A stretch of 64,000 nt of DNA from an uncultured Collinsella sp. (GCA_902479065.1 CABSNM010000009.1:6078-70077), one strand, 5' to 3'. Shown: positions 43,158-52,054, numbered from the stretch's first letter. Notes: generated from the sequence alone by a model not told the origin. Made by a program: numbers and translations.

Positions 43158-45584
43158 TTACGCGTGCCAGATCTCGTCGCGGTACTCGCGAATGGTGCGG
43201 TCGCTCGAGAACCAGCCCGAGGAGGCGGTGTTGAGCAGGGCTTTGCGGTTCCAGGTCTCCTGGTCGCCGTAGCTGCCGGTGAGCTTCTCCCACGCATCCA
43301 CGTAGCTGCGGAAGTCTGCCATGACCAGGTCGGGGTCGTTGTTGTTCATGAGCTCGTTGTAGATGCTCTCGAAGTTGCCCGAAAGACCCGCAAAGGTGTT
43401 GTCCTTGAGCTCGTCCATCACGCGGCCCAGGCGCTCGCGGTCGCCGTTGAGGGTATCCCATGCAAAGTAGCTGTTGGATGCCCAGAGCTGCTCGACCTCG
43501 GGAGCGGTCAGGCCAAAGATGGCCTCGTTCTCGCGTCCGGCCAGGTCGGCGATCTCGATGTTGGCGCCGTCGAGGGTACCCAGCGTAATGGCGCCGTTCA
43601 TCATGAGCTTCATGTTGGACGTGCCCGAGGCCTCCTTACCGGCCGTGGAAATCTGCTCCGAGATCTCGGCGGCGGGATAGATGAGCTGGGCGTTGCTCAC
43701 ACGGAAGTTGGGAATAAAACAGACCTTCATAACCTCGTTGACGCGGGGGTCGTTGTTGATGACCTCGGCCACCGAGTTAATGAGGCGGATGGTCTCCTTG
43801 GCGAAGGTGTAGCTCGAGGCAGCCTTGCCGCTAAAGATGAAGGTCGTCGGCGTCACGTGGAAGTTGGGATCGGCGATGCGACGGTTGTAGATGTCCATCA
43901 CCTTCATGATGTTCATGAGCTGGCGCTTGTAGGCGTGGAAGCGCTTTACCTGAACATCGAAGACGGTGTTGGGGTCGATGACCAGACCGGTCTCGGCCTT
44001 AACGTAGGCGGCCAGGCGCTCCTTGTTGGCGCGCTTGGAGGCACCCACGGCCTTGAGGAACTCAGTGTCGTATTGGAACTCTTTGAGCTTTTCCAGCTCA
44101 AAGGCGTCCTTCAGCCAGCCATCGCCAATGGCCTCGGTCACGAGCTTGGCATAGGTGGGGTTGGCCTCGGCAAAGAAACGACGGTGCGAGATGCCGTTGG
44201 TCTTGTTGTTGAACTTCTCGGGCGTCAGGGCATAGAAGTCCTTGAGCACGATGTTCTTGATGATGTCGGAGTGGATCTTGGCTACGCCGTTGACGCTATG
44301 GCTGCAAATCACAGACAGGTTGGCCATGCGAATCTCGCCGTCCCACAGGATGGCGGTCTGGCGCAGACGCTCCTGCCAGCCCTCCTGCGTGGTGTCGAAC
44401 GACTCGTGCCAACGACGGCTGATCTCGTCGATGATCTGGTACACGCGGGGGAGGAGCTTGGAGAACGTGCCGATGGGCCACTTCTCCAGAGCCTCGGGCA
44501 GGATGGTGTGGTTGGTGTAGCTTACGACCTGCGTCACGATGTTCCAGGCGTCGTCCCACTCGAGCTTCTTCTCGTCGATGAGGATGCGCATGAGCTCGGG
44601 GCCGCACATGGCGGGGTGCGTGTCGTTGGTATGGATGGCCACAAACTGCGGCAGCAGCTCCCAGTTCGCGCCGTGCTCCTTCTCAAAGGTGTCGAGCAGG
44701 CTGTAGATGCCGGCCGAAACAAACAGGTACTCCTGCTTCAGGCGCAGCAGACGACCGTGCTCGCCGGCGTCGTTGGGGTAGAGGATGGCGCTGATGGCCT
44801 CGGCCTCGGCGCGCTCGGCATCGGCCAGGGCGTAGTCGCCGCGGTTGAAGGCCTCCAGATCGAAGTGCTCCTCGACCGGCTCAGCGGCCCAGACGCGCAG
44901 CTTGTTGACGGTCTCGCCGGCATAGCCCACAACGGGGATGTCATAAGGGACGGCCAGAATGTCCTGCGTGTCCACCGTGCGGTAGAACGTGCGGCCATTC
45001 TCCTCAAAGCCCTCAACGTGGCCACCAAACTTGATGGTCACGGCCTTGTCCTGACGACGGACCTCCCAGGGATAGCCGTGGGTGAGCCACTCGTCGGTGG
45101 CCTCGACCTGGCTGCCGTTGACGATCTCCTGCTTAAACAGGCCGTAACGGTAGCGCATGCCGTTGCCGTAGCCGGCAATGCCCTCGGCTGCCATGGAATC
45201 CAGGAAGCACGCGGCCAGACGGCCCAGGCCACCGTTGCCCAGTGCCGGATCGGGTTCCTGGTTTTCGATGACGGACAGGTCAAAGCCCATGTCGTCGAGT
45301 GCCTCGGCGACCATGTCACGCACGCCAAAGTTGAGCAGGTAGTTGTCGAGCAGGCGGCCGATCAAAAACTCGATCGAGAAGTAGTACACGCGCTTTTTGC
45401 CCTCGGCGGTGGCGCGGGCATCACTCTTGGTGGCAACGGTCCGGGCCTTCTCGGCCACGAGCTTGGCCAGGGCGTTAAAACGGTCGAGGTCGCTGGCGGC
45501 CTCGACGCTCTTGCCGCTGATGCTCATGACGGCATCGCGATAGAGCTCGGTAAACTCCTGCTTGTTGTCGAAGATCTTATTCAT
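43158..45584 (-). CDS. glgP: Glycogen phosphorylase
   Basis: GlgP (808 residues) releases glucose-1-phosphate from glycogen. The GT35 family signature is clear: YYFSIEFLIGRLLDNYLLN, NGGLGRLAACFLDSMA, HTNDTHPAMCGPELMRIL and the PLP site EASGTSNMKLMMNGAITLG with its lysine near residue 650. GGAAAGGAACGT precedes ATG 45584. It is of family length, with no added tails, in contrast to the neighbouring GlgA and GlgB. A 7-bp GGTGGGC/GCCCACC hairpin (43092-43120) follows the stop. Confidence 0.95.
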   Translation of the reverse strand: MNKIFDNKQEFTELYRDAVMSISGKSVEAASDLDRFNALAKLVAEKARTVATKSDARATAEGKKRVYYFSIEFLIGRLLDNYLLNFGVRDMVAEALDDMGFDLSVIENQEPDPALGNGGLGRLAACFLDSMAAEGIAGYGNGMRYRYGLFKQEIVNGSQVEATDEWLTHGYPWEVRRQDKAVTIKFGGHVEGFEENGRTFYRTVDTQDILAVPYDIPVVGYAGETVNKLRVWAAEPVEEHFDLEAFNRGDYALADAERAEAEAISAILYPNDAGEHGRLLRLKQEYLFVSAGIYSLLDTFEKEHGANWELLPQFVAIHTNDTHPAMCGPELMRILIDEKKLEWDDAWNIVTQVVSYTNHTILPEALEKWPIGTFSKLLPRVYQIIDEISRRWHESFDTTQEGWQERLRQTAILWDGEIRMANLSVICSHSVNGVAKIHSDIIKNIVLKDFYALTPEKFNNKTNGISHRRFFAEANPTYAKLVTEAIGDGWLKDAFELEKLKEFQYDTEFLKAVGASKRANKERLAAYVKAETGLVIDPNTVFDVQVKRFHAYKRQLMNIMKVMDIYNRRIADPNFHVTPTTFIFSGKAASSYTFAKETIRLINSVAEVINNDPRVNEVMKVCFIPNFRVSNAQLIYPAAEISEQISTAGKEASGTSNMKLMMNGAITLGTLDGANIEIADLAGRENEAIFGLTAPEVEQLWASNSYFAWDTLNGDRERLGRVMDELKDNTFAGLSGNFESIYNELMNNNDPDLVMADFRSYVDAWEKLTGSYGDQETWNRKALLNTASSGWFSSDRTIREYRDEIWHA

Positions 45585-45678
45585 ACGTTCCTTTCCCCCG
45601 GGGATGTTTCTCCCGGAACGGTTATGACATGTATCCTACGCCCCGCCGGGGCGGGTAAGTGCAGTGGTAACGCCTTTG

Positions 45679-47937
45679 TTACGCTTTCTTGGCAGGAGCC
45701 TTAACAGCGGCTGCCTTGGCCTTGGGAGCAGCCTTTTTGGTGGCTGCCTTTTTGGCCGTGGTGGACTTGGCCGAAGCCTTGGCAGCGGCCTTGGCAGCCT
45801 TTGCCTTAGCCGGCGCCTTTTTAGCGGCCGCGGCCTTGGGCTTTACCGAGGACGTGCGCTTGCGCGTCGCCTTCTTGGGCTCCTCAACCACGGGCGGTTT
45901 ATAGCTGCTGGGACCGCGGCGCTTAAGTACCACGCCTGCCAGGCCGGGCACCTTAATCTCGATGGAGTCCATCTGCCCGTTCCAGGGATAGGGCTCGCTC
46001 GAGCAGGTATAGGGCTCGTCGCCGGCGTATCCGCTGCCGCCAAACTCGGGACGGTCGGAGTCGAAGATGACCTCCCAGTCACCCTCGCGCGGCACGCCCA
46101 CGCGGAAGCTCTCGTAGCTTGCCGGGTCAAAGTTGATGAGGATCACCAGATCGTCGTCGACGTCCTCGCCCTGGCGTACAAAGCTCACGATGGACTGCTT
46201 GGAGTTGTCCGCGTCAATCCAGGTAAAGCCGTCGTCGGTGTAGCCGCGCTCATACAGGGCGGGCTCGGCGGTGTACAGGTGGTTGAGCGCCTTGATAAAC
46301 GCCTGATGATGACGGTGGGTCTCGTACTCCTCGGTCAGGAACCACTGGATGGACTCGTAGTAGCGCCACTCAATAAACTGGCCGATCTCGTTGCCCATAA
46401 AGTTGAGCTTGGCGCCGGGGTGCGTCATCTGGTAGAAGGCCAGCGTGCGCAGGCCGGCAAACTGGCGCCACCAGTCGCCCGGCATGCGGCCGATGAGCGA
46501 GCATTTGCCGTGCACGACCTCGTCGTGGCTCAGCGGGCAAATGAAGTTCTCGGTAAAGGCGTACATGATGGAGAACGTGAGCAGGCCGTGGTTGCCGGGG
46601 CGCCACGGAAAATCGGTCTGCATGTAGTGCAGGGTGTCGTTCATCCAGCCCATGTCCCACTTGTAGTGGAAGCCCAGGCCGCCGTCCTGCGGCGGATAGG
46701 TCACGAGCGGCCACGCGGTGGACTCCTCGGCCATCATCATCACGTCGGGGTAGTGCGCCTCTACGGCACAGTTGACCTGACGGATAAACGCGCTGGCGTC
46801 CAGGTCCTCCTCGGTACCGTACTTGTTGAACTTCTTTTGGCTGGGATCGTCAATGCCAAAGTTGAGGTACAGCATGCTGGACACGCCGTCCATGCGAATG
46901 CCGTCCACGTGGAAGTTCTCAAGCCAGTACAGCACGTTGGAGACCAGGAAGGAGCGGACCTCGCCGCGGGCGAAGTCAAACTTGTGCGTGCCCCAGTTGG
47001 GGTGTATCTCGTGCTCAAAGAGCATGTGGCCGTTAAAGGTGGCAAGGCCGTGGGAGTCGGCGCAAAAACCGCCGGGCACCCAGTCCATGATCACGCCGAT
47101 GCCTGCCTCGTGGCAAGCGTCGATAAAGTGCATGAGCTGCTGCGGGTTGCCGTAGCGCGACGTGGCGGCGTAGTAGCCGGTCGTCTGGTAGCCCCAGGAG
47201 CCATCGAAGGGATGCTCCATGAGCGGCATGACCTCGATATGCGTATAGCCCATGTCGCGGACGTAGTCCACGAGCTCCACCGACAGGTCATCGTAGGTAT
47301 AGAACTCGCCGCGCTGCGCGGGGAAGGGATCCATGGGACCGGGGTAGTTGCCGTACTCGTCGGGCTCGCCTTGCGGCACGTCACCGTGGCGCTTCCACGA
47401 GCCAATATGTACCTCGTAGATGTTGAGCGGCTGCGACATGTGGTTATGGTCGGCACGGCGCTTGAGCCATGCGGCGTCGTTCCACTGGTAGCCATCGAGG
47501 GTCCACAGCACGCTGGCGGTACCCGGAGGGCACTCGGCCTTAAAGGCGTATGGATCGGCCTTGTAGAGCTTTTCGCCCTCGTTGGTCTCGATGAGGTATT
47601 TATAGAGCTGGCCCTGCTCGGCGCCAGGGATAAAGCCTTCCCAAATAGCGCTCGTATGCACGGGCACCAGCGGGTTGGCTTGCTCATCCCAGTCATTAAA
47701 TTCGCCAATGACATGGACGCTCTTTACATCGGGCGCCCAAACGCAAAAACGCCATCCGCGCGTACGGTTCTGCGTGTCGGGGTGCGCGCCCATCTTTTCC
47801 CAGCTGCGCTCCCACGTACCAATGCCAAACAGATAGACATCGTCTTTGGTGAGCTCCGGCGCGTGCGGGGCGGCTTTACGGGTAGCAGGCTTTTTGGTTG
47901 CTGGCTTTAGCTTTGTATCGCTCACGTTTGATCCCAT
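45679..47937 (-). CDS. glgB: 1,4-alpha-glucan branching enzyme with Lys/Ala-rich extensions
   Basis: GlgB (about 752 residues) introduces alpha-1,6 branches. The start is uncertain: ATG 47937 or 47940, or GTG 47925, which has GGGATC upstream. The first 30 residues are basic (TKLKPATKKPATRKAAPH). The CBM48 and GH13 core follows with FCVWAPDVKSVHVIGEFNDW, VIMDWVPGGFCADSHGL, nucleophile region DGIRMDGVSSMLYL near 344, acid MMAEESTAW near 400 and CPLSHDEVVHGK near 470. The last 68 or so residues are Lys/Ala-rich (KKATRKRTSSVKPKAAAAKK, KASAKSTTAKKAATKKAAPK) and end VKAPAKKA. These extensions resemble the GlgA tail and are not part of normal branching enzymes. It is the first gene of the minus-strand glycogen cluster. 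Confidence 0.93.
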   Translation of the reverse strand: MGSNVSDTKLKPATKKPATRKAAPHAPELTKDDVYLFGIGTWERSWEKMGAHPDTQNRTRGWRFCVWAPDVKSVHVIGEFNDWDEQANPLVPVHTSAIWEGFIPGAEQGQLYKYLIETNEGEKLYKADPYAFKAECPPGTASVLWTLDGYQWNDAAWLKRRADHNHMSQPLNIYEVHIGSWKRHGDVPQGEPDEYGNYPGPMDPFPAQRGEFYTYDDLSVELVDYVRDMGYTHIEVMPLMEHPFDGSWGYQTTGYYAATSRYGNPQQLMHFIDACHEAGIGVIMDWVPGGFCADSHGLATFNGHMLFEHEIHPNWGTHKFDFARGEVRSFLVSNVLYWLENFHVDGIRMDGVSSMLYLNFGIDDPSQKKFNKYGTEEDLDASAFIRQVNCAVEAHYPDVMMMAEESTAWPLVTYPPQDGGLGFHYKWDMGWMNDTLHYMQTDFPWRPGNHGLLTFSIMYAFTENFICPLSHDEVVHGKCSLIGRMPGDWWRQFAGLRTLAFYQMTHPGAKLNFMGNEIGQFIEWRYYESIQWFLTEEYETHRHHQAFIKALNHLYTAEPALYERGYTDDGFTWIDADNSKQSIVSFVRQGEDVDDDLVILINFDPASYESFRVGVPREGDWEVIFDSDRPEFGGSGYAGDEPYTCSSEPYPWNGQMDSIEIKVPGLAGVVLKRRGPSSYKPPVVEEPKKATRKRTSSVKPKAAAAKKAPAKAKAAKAAAKASAKSTTAKKAATKKAAPKAKAAAVKAPAKKA

Positions 47938-48271
47938 CATGACGCGGCAGCGTGTTGCCTTGGTGACTAGATGCGAAAGGTCCAAGGCTGCACGAATCGA
48001 AGGGACGGCGATAGTTCTATGATTCGTTCCACCTCGCGTGCTCGGTGGAACTTTCGGCAGAAACTACGATAACACCTGTACGTTAGTTTTATGGACGAAA
48101 GCGGATTTGCGAGGGCGTTTAATCGGTAAGCGCCATGTTTATACCACTGGCAGAATTGCCGTGGTAAAACTCTTGACAGTTTTACCAATTAGGGTTTCAA
48201 AACTGATAGGCTTACGTTTGGTAAAACGTTTTTAGCAGGTTGTTTACCATTTGACATCGAAAGGCTCGTTT
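47938..48271. promoter_or_regulatory. Divergent glgB/HAD regulatory region with GGTAAA boxes
   Basis: This 334-base gap holds four TGGTAAA/TTTACCA boxes (48162-48168, 48181-48187, 48219-48225, 48243-48249). The third is part of TTGGTAAAACGTTTTT (48218-48233), differing by one base from the site before the GH13-GH77 gene. A TTGACA hexamer lies at 48173-48178 between the first two boxes; no well-spaced -10 is evident. A LacI-family (MalR-like) regulator is the most likely reader, but none is encoded here. Confidence 0.5.
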
Positions 48272-48961
48272 ATGGATCACATCGCTGCCCCGAGCGTTGC
48301 TTTTATTTTCGATTGCGACGGCACACTGGTTAATAGCACCCCCGTTTGGGCCTATGCCCAGCCCGAGTTATTGCACCGCCACGGAGTTGACGTGACCGTG
48401 GATGACTTTGCCCAATTTGAGCACCTGTCGCTGGAGGACGAGTGCCAGGCCTACCACGACACGTGGGGCATTGGCGCGAATGGCGAAGAGCTGTATCGCG
48501 AGCTGCGCGAGATTTTGATTGATGGGTACTCCAAGGTGCCGCCGCGTGAGGGGCTCCTGGCATTTTTGGAGCAGGCAAAGGCGGCGGGCATTGCCATGTG
48601 CGTTGCCACGTCCACGCTGGCCGAGCTGGTACAGTCCGCGCTCGCTGGTGCCGGGCTTGACGCTTACATGGAGTTTGTTACCACGACGGGCGAGGCAGGA
48701 CGCTCCAAACAGTTCCCCGATGTGTACGAGCTGGCGCTGCGTCGCCTGGAAGAGCGCCACGGGTGCAAGTTTGAGCGCGCATGGGTGTTTGAGGACGCTG
48801 TCTTTGGCCTTAAGAGCTCTGGCACCGCTGGCTTTAAGCGCGTGGGCATCTATGACCCGCACGGCCGCATGAAGCGCGACGAGGTTCGCGACAACTGCGA
48901 TATCTTTATCGACAGCTATGAGGAGCTGGATCTGGCCCGCGTGCTTTCGTTTGAGGGATAG
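48272..48961 (+). CDS. HAD-superfamily phosphatase (beta-phosphoglucomutase-like)
   Basis: This 229-residue protein has the HAD nucleophile motif FIFDCDGTLVNST near residue 13, a helical cap of the beta-phosphoglucomutase type, the motif II region CVATSTL, and the acidic end motif VFEDAVFGLKSSGTAGF. ATG 48272 is supported by GAAAGG about 13 bases upstream; a TTG at 48251 is less likely. The substrate cannot be told from sequence; placement opposite glgB suggests sugar phosphate, which is weak inference. It is followed after three bases by the thiamine gene. Confidence 0.85.
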   Translation: MDHIAAPSVAFIFDCDGTLVNSTPVWAYAQPELLHRHGVDVTVDDFAQFEHLSLEDECQAYHDTWGIGANGEELYRELREILIDGYSKVPPREGLLAFLEQAKAAGIAMCVATSTLAELVQSALAGAGLDAYMEFVTTTGEAGRSKQFPDVYELALRRLEERHGCKFERAWVFEDAVFGLKSSGTAGFKRVGIYDPHGRMKRDEVRDNCDIFIDSYEELDLARVLSFEG

Positions 48962-48964
48962 GCG

Positions 48965-49612
48965 ATGGCTGTGGCTTGCAAGGTATTAGTTGTCTGCGGC
49001 TCGCCCGTGGTGGCGAGCACAGATCTGTTGCGAAGGCTAGCAGGGGAGTGCGACCACGTTGTCGCCGTGGACCGCGGGCTCGACGCACTGCTGGGCGCTG
49101 GCCTGGGCTGCGACGTATATGTGGGGGATGCCGACACGGTAAGCGATGCGGGCCGAGAGTTGGTCGATGCCGCCACCGACTTTGAAGTTGAGCGCCACGA
49201 CCCGTACAAGGACTATACCGATCTGGCGCTGGCGCTCGATTCCGTCCGCCGTCGCTGGCCGGGTGCCGAAGTGGTTGCGACCTGCGCCACCGGCGGCCGT
49301 CCTGATATGGCGCTATCCGTACTGGGGCTGCTCACAGGCTACGAGGATGCCCCTGTCTGGATTGCCGAAGACAAGGTGGTCGCCCGCATCCTTCGCGCAG
49401 GCGAGTCGTGGACCATCGAAGGCCACGAGGGCAGCACCTTCTCCATCATCGCCATAGCCCCTGGGACGGCGGTAAGCGAACACGGCCTAGAGTGGGAACT
49501 AGATCACGCCCCGCTGGGCCTGCTAGCCGACACGGGCATCAGCAACGTCGTCAGGTCAACAGCCACGATCAAAGTCCGCACCGGCTCCGCCATAGCTTAC
49601 CTCTACATGTAA
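48965..49612 (+). CDS. thiN: Thiamine pyrophosphokinase
   Basis: This 215-residue protein converts thiamine to thiamine diphosphate. It shows VVAVDRGLDALLGAG, the GDADTVSD motif corresponding to the family's GDFDS, and KDYTDLALALDSV, the TDxxxAL substrate motif, in the proper order. The C-terminal beta domain (about 130-215) contains ATGGRPDMALSVLGLL and ends with a thiamine-binding-type NVVRSTATIKVRTGSAIAYL. GAGGGATAGGCG precedes ATG 48965. It is likely cotranscribed with the HAD gene. Confidence 0.87.
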   Translation: MAVACKVLVVCGSPVVASTDLLRRLAGECDHVVAVDRGLDALLGAGLGCDVYVGDADTVSDAGRELVDAATDFEVERHDPYKDYTDLALALDSVRRRWPGAEVVATCATGGRPDMALSVLGLLTGYEDAPVWIAEDKVVARILRAGESWTIEGHEGSTFSIIAIAPGTAVSEHGLEWELDHAPLGLLADTGISNVVRSTATIKVRTGSAIAYLYM

Positions 49613-49729
49613 GGTCTATCGCATCAGGGTTTTATCGAGACGGTGGATAGAAATAAGCGCTCGAAGAGTGATTATTTCTGCCCCGTCCCAGGAAAACCCG
49701 TAAGTAAGAGATTCAACCCAAAAAAGTCC

Positions 49730-49758
49730 TTGCATCAAAGAAAGTCTTCCCTTATAGT
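49730..49758 (+). promoter_or_regulatory. Promoter of tRNA-Ala
   Basis: TTGCAT (49730-49735) and TATAGT (49753-49758) are separated by 17 bases, a good sigma-70-type promoter 13 bases before the tRNA. Confidence 0.8.
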
Positions 49759-49771
49759 ACTACTTCGTCAC

Positions 49772-49847
49772 GGGGGCGTAGCTCAGCTGGGAGAGCGCTT
49801 GACTGGCAGTCAAGAGGTCAGGGGTTCGATCCCCCTCGTCTCCACCA
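49772..49847 (+). tRNA. tRNA-Ala (GGC)
   Basis: A 76-base cloverleaf can be folded: acceptor GGGGGCG with CGTCTCC, D-arm with TAGCTCAGCTGGGAGAGC, anticodon stem CTTGA/TCAAG with loop CTGGCAG (anticodon GGC), T-arm GGGGTTCGATCCCC and encoded CCA. The acceptor contains the G3-U70 pair that identifies alanine tRNAs. Confidence 0.96.
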
Positions 49848-49858
49848 TCGTGAATGCA

Positions 49859-49886
49859 AAGGCCTTCGGTATTCCGAAGGCCTTTT
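49859..49886 (+). terminator. tRNA-Ala terminator
   Basis: AAGGCCTTCGG pairs with CCGAAGGCCTT around TATT and is followed by a T-run (TTTT), 11 bases after the tRNA. Confidence 0.92.
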
Positions 49887-50623
49887 TTCATGCCAAAATA
49901 CCTTGCGCCGCAATCCCTTCCTATGCCAACAAGAAGTTGCACAATTTATTTCACATGTCTGTACATAGTTTGTTAGACAAACGCGATTAACAGTGCATCT
50001 CTCTGCTCCGTCTGGGCTTCAGGAACGCCCCTAATCACCGCCATTACCTCAATAAGCTGCATCAATGTGAACAACATCCCAAAACAACACCGTTGAACAC
50101 GCTAAATGAACGATATGTTGTCCGTCATTAGCCAAATCAGTTTTGCGACCAGCTTGTGCTAAGATACCTAACGTTACATGAGTTCAACTGCGCTCACGGC
50201 TTTAGCAAGCCACAAAGCGCAGGGTCGATCAGCATCCGGCCGTAACGGCGGTGCTAGAAACACCACGAGCTCCAATAAGAAGGTCATGCGGCTCTTTTAA
50301 TTTGCTTTGATTTATTTATGAGATGCAAATTCTAGAAGTTCGTATGACAAATCGTAGCAGTCCTACAGCTGTTTGCGTGCGGTCCAGTTTTGTTCCCGCT
50401 TGACTGGTTCGCACGCAGCCAGCTGGGGTCGCGGTCATTTTGCGATACACGTCCGCGTCTCTAGCAACTGCACTCATACATACCGTTCACGGTGGGGCAG
50501 AGCCACGTGCTTGTCTAACTGGGCTCAGGGTTTGAATATGGAGCGCCTTCGCGCACAAGCGCCCTGGCGAAGCCATACCCAAACCCCGTGAGCCACACGT
50601 AAGACAGAAAGGGGGTGGTGCTC
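49887..50623 (+). promoter_or_regulatory. Long structured leader of the polysaccharide operon
   Basis: No gene is supported in these 737 bases. An extended -10 (TGCTAAGAT, 50157-50165) could start a leader of about 450 bases. Three hairpins are visible: 50188-50222 (CTGCGCT/AGCGCAG with an inner GGCTT/AAGCC stem); 50368-50423 (20-base arms, 16 pairs, two small internal loops); and 50523-50593 (long stem built from GCTCA, GGTTTG, TATGG and CTTCG blocks). LoaP-type antiterminators recognise leader RNA hairpins, so these are candidate targets. Confidence 0.5.
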
Positions 50624-51133
50624 GTGTGGTATGTGATCCAGGTCATTAACGGTCGCGAAGACGTAATGCGCGAGCGCATCGAGCATGTGGTGCCGGCTGG
50701 CGCCATGCAGGAGCTCTTTTATCCCCAATTTCAAACCGAAATCAAGGTACACGGCGAATGGGTCAACACAACTAAGCCGCTCTTTCCCGGTTATCTTATC
50801 TGCGATACTGCAGATCCCCGCACCGTGCAACAGTCTTTGTTGCGCATGGACGATTTTGCCCGGGTGCTATCCCAGGACGGTCAGTTTGTGCCGCTGGCAA
50901 AAGAAGAGACCCAGCTTATTGGCGGCTTTACGCATAGGGGAGACCGCGTGGTGCCCATAAGCGAGGCCCTAAAAGACGGCGACCAAGTCGTAGTTACGGC
51001 AGGTCCGCTGCTGGGCCACGAAGGCCTTATCAAAACCATTAACAGACGCAAGAGCACTGCTTATTTGGAGCTCGACTTGTGCGGCCGACGCGTAACTACG
51101 CGCGTTGGCCTCGCTGTGCTTTCGGCGGAATAG
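50624..51133 (+). CDS. loaP: NusG paralogue, LoaP-type transcription antiterminator
   Basis: This 169-residue protein has the NusG N-terminal domain (WYVIQVINGREDVMRERI, KPLFPGYLICDT) and a C-terminal KOW domain (LKDGDQVVVTAGPLLGHEG). GTG 50624 is chosen because AAAGGGGG lies about 8 bases upstream; GTGs at 50615 and 50618 overlap that site. Specialised NusG paralogues of the LoaP group stand at the head of polysaccharide or secondary-metabolite operons and let RNA polymerase read through long gene sets. Here it leads the wall-polysaccharide locus behind a highly structured leader. Confidence 0.85.
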   Translation: MWYVIQVINGREDVMRERIEHVVPAGAMQELFYPQFQTEIKVHGEWVNTTKPLFPGYLICDTADPRTVQQSLLRMDDFARVLSQDGQFVPLAKEETQLIGGFTHRGDRVVPISEALKDGDQVVVTAGPLLGHEGLIKTINRRKSTAYLELDLCGRRVTTRVGLAVLSAE

Positions 51134-51220
51134 CGTGTATTGCGAAACCTTAAAAAGGCGATCGCCTAGCCGTGGGCGGTCGCTAAACAGAATAGGGAGA
51201 ATCCCCGGCCCGGGGACGAA

Positions 51221-52054
51221 GTGTTGGAAGAGAACGTGTCGGATAAAACAGAATATGTAAAGGATGCGCCCGTGGATGCGGCACCGATTGATCAAGTTAG
51301 GGATTGGCGGGCAGACTCTCAGACTCCTGTTGCTACGGAGTTTCCTCTCCCCGTTGAGAACCCTGCTCCGGCGCAAGGCTTCGTTGCGACAGGAAGCTAT
51401 AGGGCGCCTGCTGCCGATCCCAACGCTGCTGCCCCCAGGAAAGGTGGGCCAGGCTACTTTGCCTTCAAGCGAGCCTTCGACATTGTATTTTCTGCTGTGG
51501 TCTGCGCGGTGTTGGCCGTCCCCGTTGTAGCTGCATGCGTTGCCATTGAGATTGACTCTCCCGGCAAACCGTTTTTCCGTCAAAAGAGAGTCGGTAAAGG
51601 CGGTAAGCCTATCTATATTTTCAAACTCCGCACCATGGTTTCTGATGCTCACGAGCACCCAGAGAAGTACATGACCCCTGAGCAGCTGGCACAATGGCGG
51701 CGTGAACAGAAGGTCGACAATGACCCGCGCATTACGCACGTGGGCCGCTTTCTTCGGCACACTTCGCTCGATGAGCTGCCGCAGTTCATCAACGTACTTA
51801 CGGGCGATCTATCCGTCATTGGACCAAGGCCTGTGACACTCGAGGAGACCTTCGAGTACGGTGACGCCCGCGACGAAGTGCTTGCATGTAAGCCTGGCAT
51901 TACTGGCTGGTGGGCAGCGACAGATCGCAACGACTCAACGTGGGGGAGCGGTCAGCGTCAGGCACGCGAGCTCTTCTATGTACGACACCAGTCGTTCGGT
52001 CTTGACGCTCGCGTGTTTGTAAAGACCTTCAAGGCGATGAGGAAGGGTAAGTAG
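51221..52054 (+). CDS. Undecaprenyl-phosphate sugar-1-phosphate transferase
   Basis: This 277-residue protein starts repeat-unit synthesis by loading a sugar phosphate on undecaprenyl phosphate. Residues 1-80 are Pro/Ala-rich and probably disordered; a helix follows (AFDIVFSAVVCAVLAVPVVA, about 85-105). The bacterial sugar transferase domain contains PFFRQKRVGKGGKPIYIFKL, DPRITHVGRFLRHTSLDELP, VIGPRP and GITGWW. It is the short PglC/EpsL-like form without the extra WbaP helices. GTG 51221 is uncertain; GTG 51236 is possible. The nature of the sugar cannot be read off. Confidence 0.9.
   Translation: MLEENVSDKTEYVKDAPVDAAPIDQVRDWRADSQTPVATEFPLPVENPAPAQGFVATGSYRAPAADPNAAAPRKGGPGYFAFKRAFDIVFSAVVCAVLAVPVVAACVAIEIDSPGKPFFRQKRVGKGGKPIYIFKLRTMVSDAHEHPEKYMTPEQLAQWRREQKVDNDPRITHVGRFLRHTSLDELPQFINVLTGDLSVIGPRPVTLEETFEYGDARDEVLACKPGITGWWAATDRNDSTWGSGQRQARELFYVRHQSFGLDARVFVKTFKAMRKGK

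Noticed and set aside
43164..45704. 846-codon open frame on the plus strand opposite glgP
   Set aside because: It is antisense to the clear glycogen phosphorylase gene and arises from GC-rich codon structure; it has no ribosome site or family features. The same holds for the long plus-strand frames opposite glgB (45664-47910) and GH13-GH77 (34907-36397).
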